Part shown: positions 44,421 through 53,820 of the stretch, piece by piece
Position numbering within the stretch: position 1 is the first letter of the stretch
Layout of the letters: every line of letters begins with the position of its first letter
Assembly (NCBI GenBank): GCA_964569695.1
Contig: CAZMUA010000002.1
Location: forward strand, 98,271 to 162,270
Origin: UBA8106 sp964569695
Lineage (GTDB): Bacteria; Acidobacteriota; Vicinamibacteria; Vicinamibacterales; UBA823
DNA: 64,000 nucleotides
Direction of reading: 5' to 3'
The notes under the pieces: model-generated
What the model saw: the letters and a program-made list of their open reading frames with translations, nothing else
Database searches by the model: none
Told to the model about the DNA's origin: nothing
Translations under genes and position numbers: made by a program

Positions 44421-45020
44421 TTAATACACCCGCTGATAGCCGTCCGCCTGGAGTTTCACAAGCGCCGTCAGACCCGAAAGGGTCATCCGCGCAGGCGCCT
44501 CAATCTCGTCGGGGCGGATGCCGAGGCTGTTCGCGGACTGCACGCAGACGTAAACGGGCACACCGGCCTCGGCTAACGCTTCGATGAGTGGAATGTTTGG
44601 ATTATCCACACCGAACCTTGCCTGATGGGCGTCATTACTCAGCGCGTCATGGGTGGCCGGCCCGTACAGTACCACGGCCGCGTGAACGTTCTCGTTCGGC
44701 ACACCAGACCCGACGTGCATATTGAGGAAGCGGGCGGCCGAGTTGATCTGCGGGTTCATTCCTCCTCGTTCCGTTGTCGAGTTCGTGTCGAAGACGACCT
44801 TGTAGACGGTATCCGGCGTCACGAGTTCCTGGTCATCGAAAGTGAAGAACGATCCGTAGGCCTCCAAGACGGGACCAAAGTTTGCGCCCTTCTCGATTCT
44901 TCCGGTCTCTCGAGTTCGTTCGTCTGGGAGGAGTCCACCTTGCGCCGCCGCCTCAGATGCGAGACATAGCATCCCCATTGAGAGTGTGAGTACTCCCAGC
45001 CATCCACATCGCTGCAACAT
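44421..45020 (-). CDS. Secreted DsrE/DsrF-like protein
   Basis: A 199-residue protein from ATG 45020, with AAGGAG upstream and a signal peptide (WLGVLTLSMGMLCLASEAAAQ). The DsrE fold appears in NSAARFLNMHVGSGVPNENVHAAVVLYGPATHDALS and in NPNIPLIEALAEAGVPVYVCVQSANSLGI, where the Cys (VCVQS) occupies the sulfur-carrier position. DsrE-type proteins handle sulfane sulfur or bind ligands. It lies upstream of the double sulfatase on the same strand, though sulfate ester chemistry and DsrE chemistry are not obviously linked. Confidence 0.85.
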   Translation of the reverse strand: MLQRCGWLGVLTLSMGMLCLASEAAAQGGLLPDERTRETGRIEKGANFGPVLEAYGSFFTFDDQELVTPDTVYKVVFDTNSTTERGGMNPQINSAARFLNMHVGSGVPNENVHAAVVLYGPATHDALSNDAHQARFGVDNPNIPLIEALAEAGVPVYVCVQSANSLGIRPDEIEAPARMTLSGLTALVKLQADGYQRVY

Positions 45021-45057
45021 CAACCTGTTCTCCTTTTCGTGTTCGATGACCCGAATG

Positions 45058-45732
45058 TCATTCCGCGGCAAAGCAGTAAAAGAGACCCGCGCCGCCGACA
45101 CTCACGAGATTCGCCTGCGTGCAACCCGGGGTTCCGTGGGAGGAGTTCCAGGGGGCCCCTGGTGTCGAGAACGAGATGCGGTCCGGGTGTCCGACTCTGG
45201 CGCTGCCTTCGTTATTGCTTGTCCAGTTGTTGCAGGTTTGGTCGTCGCCCGCCGGAAATGCCGTCCCAACAATCTGTGTTCCAGTTAGCACGTCATGTTC
45301 TGTAAACTCCGGGTCGCCGCCGAGTCGCGATTCGAATTGATCACCATTTTCGTCCAGGGCATGTTCCCAGGTGATATTCGAGTTGTCGTGGTGCAGACTT
45401 TCGCTGTTAGTTGCAATGGTCAGACCTTCGGCGTTGGCCCAGGGTCCGGAGCCGATGCGATCACGAGCATTGACGGCGTCGTCTCCCTGCGTACTCAAAT
45501 AGGCCCGCCAGGTGCGGTGTCCCGCGCCTGCCGCTTCAGCCAGGACCTGACAGTGGGCGTCCGCGCCCGCGAGGCCGCCCAAGTTGCCACCATCGCCAAG
45601 GCCGACGCTGGTAATAAAGAAACCCATTTCGGGCGGCTCGTCACTCTGTGGTTGGGCAACGATTGTGAGTCCGGTTAACACCAACGCACCCACTGTTCCC
45701 GCAACTGCGATCGAGATTCGTTTCGTATTCAT
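45058..45732 (-). CDS. Secreted lectin-like protein (C-type lectin/collagen NC10-like fold)
   Basis: A 224-residue protein with a signal peptide (ISIAVAGTVGALVLTGLTIVA). The domain begins FITSVGLGDGGNLGGLAGADAHCQVLAEAAGAGHRTWRAYLS, the usual start of a bacterial family with a C-type lectin-like fold, and ends with CTQANLVSVGGAGLFYCFAAE. Four Cys (HCQ, TCNN, GCTQ, YCF) likely form two disulfides. It should bind ligands outside the cell. It precedes the DsrE-like gene by 37 bases on the same strand. Confidence 0.78.
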   Translation of the reverse strand: MNTKRISIAVAGTVGALVLTGLTIVAQPQSDEPPEMGFFITSVGLGDGGNLGGLAGADAHCQVLAEAAGAGHRTWRAYLSTQGDDAVNARDRIGSGPWANAEGLTIATNSESLHHDNSNITWEHALDENGDQFESRLGGDPEFTEHDVLTGTQIVGTAFPAGDDQTCNNWTSNNEGSARVGHPDRISFSTPGAPWNSSHGTPGCTQANLVSVGGAGLFYCFAAE

Positions 45733-45951
45733 GGTCGTGTTTCTCCCGAGTTAAGTTTCAAAAATTTTAGGATCAGCCGTCCAGGCCATCCTTAATGGAC
45801 ATTAATTATACACATGAACGTTCCCCTGTCATTTAACCTACCTAAGAGCTTTTAACTGAGTGCTGATTCGACCGCCACGTTGAACCCGTCACGAGTCAGC
45901 GGTAGGATGGGCGTCGGCATCTTCATCGACGTGAACGAAATGGAGGGACTG

Positions 45952-46386
45952 ATGACTCGACGACAATCAACCTACGCAGTTATGGCCTGCCTGGTCTGTT
46001 TTGGGGCAGGCATGTTTGCGCAAACCGCAACGGATATTGTGAGCTACCAGAGCGGACCGAACGGCACACTTCTTGATGTCCTGTTTGACGGACCCACTAT
46101 GGGCGCGGACGTCGATGTCGGACAGTTGACGTTCCCTCCCGGAACCAACTCGGGTGACCACTCGCATGGGGTGACCGAGATTTTTTACATCTTGGAAGGA
46201 ACGCTCGAACACGTGGTGAACGGAGAGAGTCACATGCTGACTGAGGGCATGCTGGGTTATGTTCAGCCACCCGACGTGGTGAACCACATCGTCGACCCGG
46301 ACGGACCGCCGGCCAAGGCCCTTGTCATCTGGGCGCCTGGTGGGGAAGCAGCCAGCATCGGCTCGCGCTGGCAGCGTACCCCATGA
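45952..46386 (+). CDS. Secreted cupin-domain protein
   Basis: A 144-residue protein from ATG 45952, with GGAGGG upstream. The signal peptide is YAVMACLVCFGAGMFAQ. The cupin core is HSHGVTEIFYILEGTLEHVVNG (His, His and Glu metal ligands), with the second motif YVQPPDVVNHIVDPDG providing the last His. Single-domain cupins may be dioxygenases, isomerases or ligand binders; the substrate is unknown. The 220-base region before it (45733-45951) is AT-rich in part and contains no other evident gene. Confidence 0.85.
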   Translation: MTRRQSTYAVMACLVCFGAGMFAQTATDIVSYQSGPNGTLLDVLFDGPTMGADVDVGQLTFPPGTNSGDHSHGVTEIFYILEGTLEHVVNGESHMLTEGMLGYVQPPDVVNHIVDPDGPPAKALVIWAPGGEAASIGSRWQRTP

Positions 46387-46398
46387 TATGAGGTCGTC

Positions 46399-47925
46399 CT
46401 AGGGTACGCGTTCGGAGTAGTTCACACCCATATAGAGTCGGATAACGTTTCCGCTGTTGTCGAGCTCGAAGCGTGCGAGTTCTCCATGCGGACCACCACC
46501 GGTGCCTTCGATCTTGAAAGTGTGTTCCCCGACGGGTCGGAGTGTCGACTTGCCACCCATTGGGTCGTCACTGCGTGGCGAAATGACCATCAGTTCTTCG
46601 TTGAGCACGATGACCTGTCGCTCGCCACCGCGAGAACGATACATGCCAACATACTGCGTCCACGAGGGATCTGCGGCGGCGGGAACTGCGGGTTGTGCCG
46701 TGGCGCGTACGATGGCCGGAGCAATCCACTCGAACGCTTTGTTCAGGTAGCGGCCTGGGTTACCGTCACCGCCGTTCGTGAACACCACGACACCAACGTT
46801 CTCCTTCGGGCTGAGCTGGGTAGTCGTACGGTTGCCAGGGTAGGAGCCACCGTGGCCAATGAGGTCACGATCGTCTCGATGAGAAATGGAGAACCCCCAT
46901 CCGTTCCCGCTCCGCCAATTTTCTCTGAGCCAGTGCACGCGCTGCATTTCACGCAGCGTGTTTGCGCGAAGCACCTCAGTGACATGTGTTGAGCGCAGCC
47001 GCATCTGCCAGGAGAGAAATTTCATCATGTCGCTAACGCTCGAGGACAGTCCAGTGGCTGGGTCGAACGATCGCGCATCGATGAACGGCATCGTGTCACG
47101 TGGCTTATCAAGCCAGCGTCGACCATAGCCCGTCACGAGACGGGATCGGTGGCTCTCGCTCGGCACCCCCACACTCGACGAGGTCATGCCCAGCGGTGCC
47201 ATGATTTCCGTTTCTACATACTCCTCGAACGCCCGACCGGAGACCGTTTCAACGATCGCACCGGCGAGCGACAGGCCGAGGTTCGAGTACTTCCAAACGG
47301 TTGCAGACGGATAGGCGGCTTGCTGTTGCGAGACAGTCTCCCGGAGATCTTCACGAGTCGGAAACTCGAATTCTGTCCACGATGGATGATTAGACTCTCG
47401 TGGGAGACCCGCGGAGTGAGTCAAAAGATTCGAGATCCGGATTGGTTCTGCATCTGGATAAGGATTCTCCATGTCGAACCACGGCAGGTGGTCGGTGATG
47501 GGGTCGTCCAGTCGCAGCTTGCCGGCTTCCCGCAATTGCAAGATAGCGATACTGGTGAATAGCTTTGAGTGCGATGCGATTCGGAAAATTGAATCAACCT
47601 GCATTGGCGTGGCGAGCTCAACGTCAGCGTGGCCGTAGGCTTTGGACCAGACGACTTCCTGGTCGTGCACGATGCCAATAACGAGACCAGGGAGATCGAT
47701 CTCCTTTATCTGGGCGTCAATCCAGGCATCCATCAGTTTGATCTGCGACGCGACTTCGGGATGATCGGCGAGGTTTTGCCCAGTGGCCGGTGCATTCCAG
47801 AAACAGGCGAGAACAACCCCGAGCGACACCAGTTGTTTGGTGATGCCTGTCGTCCGGTGAGTGAACGAGACTAGGTGTCCGATTGCGATACGTGTCACAC
47901 TGGTGACCCCTGTATTGTTCTGCAT
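46399..47925 (-). CDS. Secreted serine hydrolase of the beta-lactamase/class C fold
   Basis: A 508-residue protein with a GGAGGG site and a hydrophobic leader (LVSLGVVLACFWNAPATGQ). The SxxK nucleophile motif is RIASHSKLFTSIA, and the Tyr motif is KYSNLGLSLAG (YxN). A C-terminal extension of about 120 residues is present (starting YVGMYRSRGGERQ). These are D-alanyl-D-alanine carboxypeptidase-, esterase- and lactamase-like proteins, so antibiotic resistance should not be assumed. It is convergent with the cupin gene, 12 bases apart. Confidence 0.87.
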   Translation of the reverse strand: MQNNTGVTSVTRIAIGHLVSFTHRTTGITKQLVSLGVVLACFWNAPATGQNLADHPEVASQIKLMDAWIDAQIKEIDLPGLVIGIVHDQEVVWSKAYGHADVELATPMQVDSIFRIASHSKLFTSIAILQLREAGKLRLDDPITDHLPWFDMENPYPDAEPIRISNLLTHSAGLPRESNHPSWTEFEFPTREDLRETVSQQQAAYPSATVWKYSNLGLSLAGAIVETVSGRAFEEYVETEIMAPLGMTSSSVGVPSESHRSRLVTGYGRRWLDKPRDTMPFIDARSFDPATGLSSSVSDMMKFLSWQMRLRSTHVTEVLRANTLREMQRVHWLRENWRSGNGWGFSISHRDDRDLIGHGGSYPGNRTTTQLSPKENVGVVVFTNGGDGNPGRYLNKAFEWIAPAIVRATAQPAVPAAADPSWTQYVGMYRSRGGERQVIVLNEELMVISPRSDDPMGGKSTLRPVGEHTFKIEGTGGGPHGELARFELDNSGNVIRLYMGVNYSERVP

Positions 47926-48010
47926 GTTCCCTCCAGACTGAGTTGATCATAGGATACTCCTATAAGAAGATTACTTCCAGCGTGTCGAACCTTTCGCCAT
48001 CGCGTAAAAT

Positions 48011-48460
48011 ATGATGATGGAATTAGATTTTCCTCAAGGTTTTCCTGAGGCCTATCAGCCGCAGGTCGAGGTGGTTCTCGGCAAAGCCGAAGAAGATTAT
48101 CGGGCTGCCACGAAAGATCTATCTACGGAACGAATCGATACCTTCGAGGGTCCGGCGATTCAATTCATCGAATCGACCGCGCTGGTGTTTGCTACGCAAT
48201 GTATTCGTGGTGGATGGCAGCGAGATTGGACAGCCGAGCACATACGTCGCAAGGTGGATACCTGGCTGGGGACCGTTAGCCGGATCGCCTATTTCCAGCT
48301 TCTTCCGAGTTTCAGATCAGACCACTTCAGTTTTGCAGAGTTTAAGAAGAAGGCGGAACTATCCGTAACACAAACTGAGGGATGGTTGAAACACGTAAAG
48401 GCACGAGAAAGCCTGTTGCCATCAACTGGATGCGTTGCGCCTTCTGAACCTTCTTCATAA
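48011..48460 (+). CDS. Hypothetical cytoplasmic protein
   Basis: A 149-residue soluble protein beginning with three consecutive Met codons; the best start is uncertain among them. It is predicted mainly helical, with FEGPAIQFIESTALVFATQC and EHIRRKVDTWLGTVSRIAY. No motif that I recognise. It lies 12-18 bases ahead of the DinB gene on the same strand and could form an operon with it. Confidence 0.65.
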   Translation: MMMELDFPQGFPEAYQPQVEVVLGKAEEDYRAATKDLSTERIDTFEGPAIQFIESTALVFATQCIRGGWQRDWTAEHIRRKVDTWLGTVSRIAYFQLLPSFRSDHFSFAEFKKKAELSVTQTEGWLKHVKARESLLPSTGCVAPSEPSS

Positions 48461-48478
48461 AAGATTGAACGAGTGTCA

Positions 48479-48973
48479 ATGACAACGGACAACGGTCCAG
48501 ATCTCCGGCAACAACTCATAGAGTTACTCAAGGGCAAGGGTGCGCATCTTGCATTCGATGAAGTAATTAATGGTTGGCCCGCGGAGGCACGCACACGGAT
48601 TCCAGATGGCGCACCACACTCCGCCTGGCAGATCCTCGAGCACATGCGAATTGCGCAACGGGATATCTTGGACTTCTGTGTGAAGCCTGACTACATCGAA
48701 CCATCTTTTCCTGACGATTACTGGCCGTCGGATGACGAAGTGCCTAATCGCACAAACTGGACGAACAGCGTGAAACAGTTTTCCGATGATTTGGATCAGA
48801 TGCAGCGACTGGTGGCCGACCCGGAAACCGATCTACATGCGAAAATTCCGCACGGGACGGGTCAGACGATTTTGCGGGAGGCGCTCGTCGTGGCTGATCA
48901 CAACGCTTACCATGTGGGGCAGCTCGTCCTACTACGTGGCCTGCTCGGCATTTGGCATTCGCCCGGGTCCTAG
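48479..48973 (+). CDS. DinB-like (DinB_2) four-helix bundle protein
   Basis: A 164-residue protein (ATG at 48479; GTG at 48473 also in frame). The metal-binding His of the DinB fold are seen in HSAWQILEHMRIAQ and, near the end, ADHNAYHVGQLVLLRG. Members include thiol-dependent transferases (mycothiol- or bacillithiol-dependent) and stress proteins; no thiol specificity can be read. Its 3' end overlaps the cofD 3' end by 42 bases on the other strand. Confidence 0.87.
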   Translation: MTTDNGPDLRQQLIELLKGKGAHLAFDEVINGWPAEARTRIPDGAPHSAWQILEHMRIAQRDILDFCVKPDYIEPSFPDDYWPSDDEVPNRTNWTNSVKQFSDDLDQMQRLVADPETDLHAKIPHGTGQTILREALVVADHNAYHVGQLVLLRGLLGIWHSPGS

Positions 48974-49912
48974 CTCACCGGCGAACTGAACCGCCGTTTT
49001 CGCCACTGTGCAGCGATCCTCCGTGCTTCGCATGACGATATCGGAAAGTTTGACCGCAATTCCCAAATCCGCGATTTCCGCTTCGAGCGAAGCGTCATCG
49101 TTGTCGATGAGGAGACCATCGATCAACCCGCGATAGTGATGCCCAATTGCGGTCGCGGAACAGGGGATGCCAAGCTCTCTCATGATTTTGGACGTGGGTC
49201 CCTTCATTGAATCACCCGACACGACTGGAGATACTGCAATCACAGGGACTCCACATTTCCGAAGACCATCACGGATACCAGGCACGGACAAGATAGGGTC
49301 GATGCTCAGGTAGGGATTCGATGGGCAAATAATGATCGCGGACAAGGCGTCAGCGGTCATTATTTCTTGTAACTCCGCTGTGGGTGCAGCATCGGTTGTT
49401 CCTTGGAACTGTATCGACTGCACTACGGGCTCGCATCGCTGACGCACGAAGTAGTCCTGAAAGTCCAATGGTCCGAGTTCGGTTTCGATGACTGTTCTGA
49501 CTGTCTCGTCAGTCATTGGAATGATGCGGCTGGTGATCCCCAAGCGGTTGGCCATGTCGGCCATAAACTCACTCAGCGTCGTTCCCGATTGAAGCGCATG
49601 GGTTCTGAGCACGTTCAGTGCCAGGTCTTTGTCACCGAGTCGAAACCATGTGGGGCCACCAACTTCTTCTAACGCCCCCATGAATGACCACGTCTCGGCA
49701 TCTCGCCCCCAACCGGTCATCGGATTGTTGATTCCGGCCAACGTGTAGAGCAGTGTGTCGAGATCGGGCGAGACGTGCAGTCCGAGATGCTCGAAGTCGT
49801 CACCGGTATTGACGACGACCCCCAACTCCTCAGCCGGCACCGCGTGGGTCAACCCGAATGCGAGTTTCGCACCACCAACCCCGCCAGAGAGTGCAAGGTG
49901 TTTCACTGTCAT
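48932..49912 (-). CDS. cofD: CofD (FbiA): 2-phospho-L-lactate (or phosphoenolpyruvate-derived) transferase of F420 biosynthesis
   Basis: A 326-residue protein with the family opening LALSGGVGGAKLAFGL (nucleotide-binding loop) and NTGDDFEHLGLHVSPDLDTLLYTLAG, both diagnostic, with CPSNPYLSIDPIL later. It joins the lactyl- or enolpyruvyl-diphospho-guanosine product of CofC to the Fo chromophore, giving F420-0 or dehydro-F420-0. It is the last gene of a five-gene minus-strand operon and overlaps the end of cofE by 4 bases. Its own 3' end overlaps the convergent DinB gene. Confidence 0.95.
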   Translation of the reverse strand: MTVKHLALSGGVGGAKLAFGLTHAVPAEELGVVVNTGDDFEHLGLHVSPDLDTLLYTLAGINNPMTGWGRDAETWSFMGALEEVGGPTWFRLGDKDLALNVLRTHALQSGTTLSEFMADMANRLGITSRIIPMTDETVRTVIETELGPLDFQDYFVRQRCEPVVQSIQFQGTTDAAPTAELQEIMTADALSAIIICPSNPYLSIDPILSVPGIRDGLRKCGVPVIAVSPVVSGDSMKGPTSKIMRELGIPCSATAIGHHYRGLIDGLLIDNDDASLEAEIADLGIAVKLSDIVMRSTEDRCTVAKTAVQFAGELGPGRMPNAEQAT

Positions 49913-50667
49913 CGAAAGAGGTCGTGCTCCTTGTCGCGAACCAGTGCTTTGGCATTGGTCGGTTGATCGAATTTACCTAATCCGCGGACGAGAACAACCG
50001 GTCGTCCTTCCGCGCCTTGCCCCATGACCATGGTCCCGGCCGCAGCAATTTCGTCGGCTAAGCCAATTTGGGTAGCGCGGAGCGCTCGGCCAAACAGGTC
50101 CAGCGAGGTGCGAAGATCAACGAGTGCCTCAACACCTGCGACGCCGATCGCATGTCCAACGATCCCTTTGCGCCATGCGCGACCCATGCTGTCTGCGATC
50201 ACCACCCCGACAGTTCTCGAGAACCGTTGCATGAGTTGCTGTCTGAGTGTTGCCGCGGAACGGTCAGGATCTTCGGGCAGTAACAACACATGACCCGTTT
50301 CGACATTCGATTGGTCAACACCAGAGTTCGCCATGACGGTGCCAAACGCGGTCTCGGTAATGATTAAGGAATCTGTTTGGCGAACCACGCGAACGGACTC
50401 ACGTAATATCAGCTCCACCAACCGGGGGTCCTTGCCGGTTTGAGTGGCGCGTCGCTGGGCCTCTTCCGATGGGTCGACGGTGGCAAGATCGACAAGTCGG
50501 TCCTCGGCCTTCGACACAATTTTTTGTGCCACAACCAGCACATCATGATCGTCGAGCTGGGCATCACTTTTTTGCAAGGCGTTGGCAACCAAGTCGGCCA
50601 GGTCGTCACCGGCGCTTACTAATGGTATGTCGGATAGTGCGATGAGTTCGAGATAATCAGGACGCAT
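49909..50667 (-). CDS. cofE: CofE: F420-0 gamma-glutamyl ligase
   Basis: A 252-residue protein with characteristic segments DVLVVAQKIVSKAE, VMANSGVDQSN, LLPEDPDRSA and VIADSMGRAWRKGIVGHAIG. It adds glutamates to F420-0 using GTP. Its length matches the archaeal CofE; it lacks the C-terminal FMN reductase domain of mycobacterial FbiB, so if a dehydro-intermediate is made, another enzyme must reduce it. It overlaps fbiC by 11 bases upstream and cofD by 4 downstream, which indicates coupled translation. Confidence 0.96.
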   Translation of the reverse strand: MRPDYLELIALSDIPLVSAGDDLADLVANALQKSDAQLDDHDVLVVAQKIVSKAEDRLVDLATVDPSEEAQRRATQTGKDPRLVELILRESVRVVRQTDSLIITETAFGTVMANSGVDQSNVETGHVLLLPEDPDRSAATLRQQLMQRFSRTVGVVIADSMGRAWRKGIVGHAIGVAGVEALVDLRTSLDLFGRALRATQIGLADEIAAAGTMVMGQGAEGRPVVLVRGLGKFDQPTNAKALVRDKEHDLFR

Positions 50668-53086
50668 GCTCGCTACCCAAGGCCTCCCGAGCGGTGTTGC
50701 GCACCAGGCGTGTTTTTTCGAAACCGGAAGGGCGACGCTGTGGACGAGATACCGTCGTGTTGTCCACCTTCTCGAGTGGGACAGTATCGAACGATTGGGT
50801 TGAGCGCTCGTCTGACACGGTGCCGTACAGCGTCGTGCGTTGTTGAGGGATTCGTTGCAAGGAATCCACTACCTGCTGGATTCGACGGGGTGACAATTCC
50901 TGTCCGTGAATGCTCCCTGCTGCTCGACTGATGCTTTCGTTCATCAAGGTGCCGCCGAGATCATTGGCGCCTGCCTGAAGACATGCCCGAGCACCGTTAA
51001 TGCCCATCTTCGTCCAAGAGGTTTGAATGTTCGTAATGTAGGGGTGCAACGACAGACGTGCGACGGCATGCATCAGCACCGATTCCCGGTATGTGGGTCC
51101 CATGCGACTCATACCTTGTCGATAGAGTGGTGCCTCAAGGTGCACGAATGGTAACGGAACAAATTCAGTGATACCGCCGGTCCGGCGTTGCAAGGCTCGT
51201 AGGTGTAGCAGGTGTCGCGCCCAGTGACGAGGTTGATCCACGTGACCGAACATGATTGTTGAAGTGGTTTTCAGGCCGACATCGTGCGCTGTGCCAATGA
51301 CATCGAGCCATTGCTGCGTGTTGATCTTATCGGGACAAATGACCGCGCGAATCTCATCGTCCAAAATCTCGGCAGCAGTCCCCGGCAGCGTGTCCAGTCC
51401 AGCATTTTGTAGTTGTTCGAGAAATCGTACGACGCTCAACCCCAGCGTTTCGGCACCTTGCCAAATCTCCAAGGCCGAAAAAGCGTGGACATGAATCTCC
51501 GGAACGGCGGTCTTCACGGCCCGACAAATCTCGAGGTAAGTATTACCCGTATACTGCGGGTGAATACCGCCTTGCATGCAAATTTCAGTCGCGCCGCGTA
51601 CGTGGGCTTCACGCGTACGCCTGGCGATTTCCTCGAGTTCGATGTCATACGAGGGACCGCGAAGACTTTCGCTGTGTTTGCTTTTGGAAAAGGCGCAGAA
51701 TCTGCAGCCAAAGTAACAGACGTTCGTGTAGTTGATATTCCGGTTAACCACGTAGCTGACGGTATCGCCGTTCACGACCTCGCGCAGCGTGTCTGCCGCT
51801 TCGCACACGGCATCGAATGATGCACCTCGGGCGCTGAACAGTTCGACGATGCTGGACTCCGAAAGCTCGTCCCCACCCTGAGCCCGCTTCAGACTCTCGA
51901 CCAAGCTCTCGCTTAGACCAGTGCTCTGCCTCAGTTTGGCCCGTGGAGATTCAGTGGGCAGATCGTACGGCACCTGCGAGGTGTGTCCGGGTGACCACGC
52001 ATCGGTCCGAGCGTAACCTTCACTGTCGACCATGCGCAGCGCGCAGGACCGGACCGTTGGCGCGACCCAGTCCGGTGTTGCACGAAGATACGACGGGTAC
52101 ACCGCTAATCGTTCTACTAGAGTTTTGCCCGCACGCGCTGTCTGTTGCGCGAGCGATGCGAGATGTGGCCAGGGGGCTTCGGGATTGACAAAATCTGGTG
52201 TCACCGGTGACACCCCGCCCCAATCGTTAATGCCCGCATCGACAAGACGCTGGAGGTTACCCGCGTTCAAGTTGGGCGGAGCTTGAATATTCATCTCCGG
52301 GCCAAACAGCAGGCGCGCCCTAGTGATCGTCCACTGCAACTCGTCAAGACCCGGTTCCGTGGCATTCGCCATCAACGTCCCTGGCTTAGCGCGAAAACTT
52401 TGAATAATGATCTCTTGAATATGCCCGTATTGACAGTGGAGATCGTGCAGTGCGTGCAACGACTCCAGGCGTTCCGACCGAGACTCTCCAATACCAATAA
52501 GAAGACCGCTCGTGAACGGCACGCGCAGTTCGCCGGCGAGCCGAATGGTGTCGAGGCGCCGTTGTGGTAATTTATCCGGCGACCCTTCGTGCGGACCGCC
52601 TTCTTCACACAAGCCCGTCGAAGTGCTCTCCAGCATCAAGCCCTGTGACGCCGACACTTCTCGAAGCATAACCAAGTCCTCTGATGTTAGGACGCCCGCA
52701 TTGATATGCGGCAACAAACCGGTTTCCTGTATTACCAAGTCTGCCATCTGGGCGACATAGTCGATGGTGGTTTTACATCCGAGTTCGGCCAGGGCTTCCC
52801 GCGCGACCCGATAGCGAAGTTCGGGCTTATCGCCCAACGTGAACAGGGCTTCTTTGCAGCCGGCCTTTTCACCGGCTCGAGCCACAGCGAGCACCTCATC
52901 CCGGGACATGTATGGATTACGGATATCGTGTGGGGCTTGCGCATACGTGCAATAGTGGCAAACGTCGCGGCACAAACGTGTCAAAGGAATAAAGACCTTG
53001 CGGGAGTAGCTGATGATGTTCCCATGACCTTGATCGCGAAGGTCGCTAGCCGTCTGCATCATCGTATTTAGGTTGGCTTTCCACAT
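50657..53086 (-). CDS. fbiC: FbiC: fused CofG-CofH Fo synthase (two radical SAM domains)
   Basis: An 809-residue fusion. The first half carries the CofG-type cluster C39-x3-C43-x2-C46 (in CRDVCHYCTYA) and the second half the CofH-type motif CYFGCRFCAF. Each domain has a full radical SAM barrel. It makes the Fo deazaflavin ring from tyrosine and 5-amino-6-ribitylamino-uracil. The single fused gene is the pattern of Actinobacteria and some other bacteria, while archaea have separate CofG and CofH. Only 2 bases separate it from the cofC stop. Confidence 0.97.
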   Translation of the reverse strand: MWKANLNTMMQTASDLRDQGHGNIISYSRKVFIPLTRLCRDVCHYCTYAQAPHDIRNPYMSRDEVLAVARAGEKAGCKEALFTLGDKPELRYRVAREALAELGCKTTIDYVAQMADLVIQETGLLPHINAGVLTSEDLVMLREVSASQGLMLESTSTGLCEEGGPHEGSPDKLPQRRLDTIRLAGELRVPFTSGLLIGIGESRSERLESLHALHDLHCQYGHIQEIIIQSFRAKPGTLMANATEPGLDELQWTITRARLLFGPEMNIQAPPNLNAGNLQRLVDAGINDWGGVSPVTPDFVNPEAPWPHLASLAQQTARAGKTLVERLAVYPSYLRATPDWVAPTVRSCALRMVDSEGYARTDAWSPGHTSQVPYDLPTESPRAKLRQSTGLSESLVESLKRAQGGDELSESSIVELFSARGASFDAVCEAADTLREVVNGDTVSYVVNRNINYTNVCYFGCRFCAFSKSKHSESLRGPSYDIELEEIARRTREAHVRGATEICMQGGIHPQYTGNTYLEICRAVKTAVPEIHVHAFSALEIWQGAETLGLSVVRFLEQLQNAGLDTLPGTAAEILDDEIRAVICPDKINTQQWLDVIGTAHDVGLKTTSTIMFGHVDQPRHWARHLLHLRALQRRTGGITEFVPLPFVHLEAPLYRQGMSRMGPTYRESVLMHAVARLSLHPYITNIQTSWTKMGINGARACLQAGANDLGGTLMNESISRAAGSIHGQELSPRRIQQVVDSLQRIPQQRTTLYGTVSDERSTQSFDTVPLEKVDNTTVSRPQRRPSGFEKTRLVRNTAREALGSEHAS

Positions 53087-53088
53087 GG

Positions 53089-53820
53089 TTAGTGGTCCGT
53101 GCCCGTCATTTCACCAGGGCTGTCCAGGTGAGTCATTCCGTGGACTCGATGGGCGATGCCGCTGTCCAGTAGGAAGGCTCGCGATGCCGTGCTGATGTCG
53201 TGTTTCAGGAACTCGATCAGGTCGGAACGAACGTCTAGGTCGAGAGACAGACCAGGCAGAGGAACAACGTGTGTCTTCAGTCCGCTATTTCTTGCGGCGG
53301 TCAAGTGCTTGTGCAAGGACGATTCGCCGAACGACAGCGGTATGGTGCACGGCAGTGAGCAGGCGATACTGTTTGTGCCGGTGCCGTCGCGATTCGGTAC
53401 TAAGCTGACCGTTCCTCGGTCTTCGAGAGTCGAACACAGAGAATCGATCTCCGCTCCCGTCAGGAGCGGAACATCGCTGGGTATCGTGACCATGCGTGTC
53501 ACACCCTCATCCAGTAGAATTTTGCCGGCAGTGGTGACTGCAACCGACTGTCCTTGGTCTAGATCGCACTGGATGAATCGTGCCCCCGCATGTCGAGCTA
53601 GACTTCGGACGCTTGGGTCACGAGTGACAATCGCCAGTCCGCCGAGACTAGTCGACTGACCGATTGCCGCGAGCACGTCAGACACCATCGCACGAAAGAG
53701 AGACTGTCGTTCAGAGGCGGTAAGGAACGTGCGCAATCTCTGCTTCGCCGTGTGCATCGATTTGATCGGCAGAATCGCCCACGGTAACGCTGCGTCGAGC
53801 CTCCGAGGGGCGAGGGTCAC
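53089..53820 (-). CDS. cofC: CofC (FbiD): guanylyltransferase of F420 biosynthesis
   Basis: A 243-residue nucleotidyltransferase with LPIKSMHTAKQRL (NTP and Lys-binding start), MVTIPSDVPLLTGAEID, PNRDGTGTNSIAC and DLDVRSDLIEFLK, the CofC pattern. It activates 2-phospholactate or phosphoenolpyruvate with GTP; I cannot tell which from sequence. It starts 4 bases inside the fno stop (ATGA), so the two are co-translated. Confidence 0.93.
   Translation of the reverse strand: MTLAPRRLDAALPWAILPIKSMHTAKQRLRTFLTASERQSLFRAMVSDVLAAIGQSTSLGGLAIVTRDPSVRSLARHAGARFIQCDLDQGQSVAVTTAGKILLDEGVTRMVTIPSDVPLLTGAEIDSLCSTLEDRGTVSLVPNRDGTGTNSIACSLPCTIPLSFGESSLHKHLTAARNSGLKTHVVPLPGLSLDLDVRSDLIEFLKHDISTASRAFLLDSGIAHRVHGMTHLDSPGEMTGTDH

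Noticed and set aside
45733..45951. Possible small RNA or extra gene in the largest intergenic gap
   Set aside because: The stretch has no clear open frame, no strong hairpin and no promoter pair I can defend; it is probably only the promoter region of the cupin and lectin-like genes.
46399..47925. Reading this gene as an antibiotic-resistance beta-lactamase
   Set aside because: The SxxK and YxN motifs fit the broad serine hydrolase family (esterases, peptidases); nothing specific to true class C beta-lactamases is visible.
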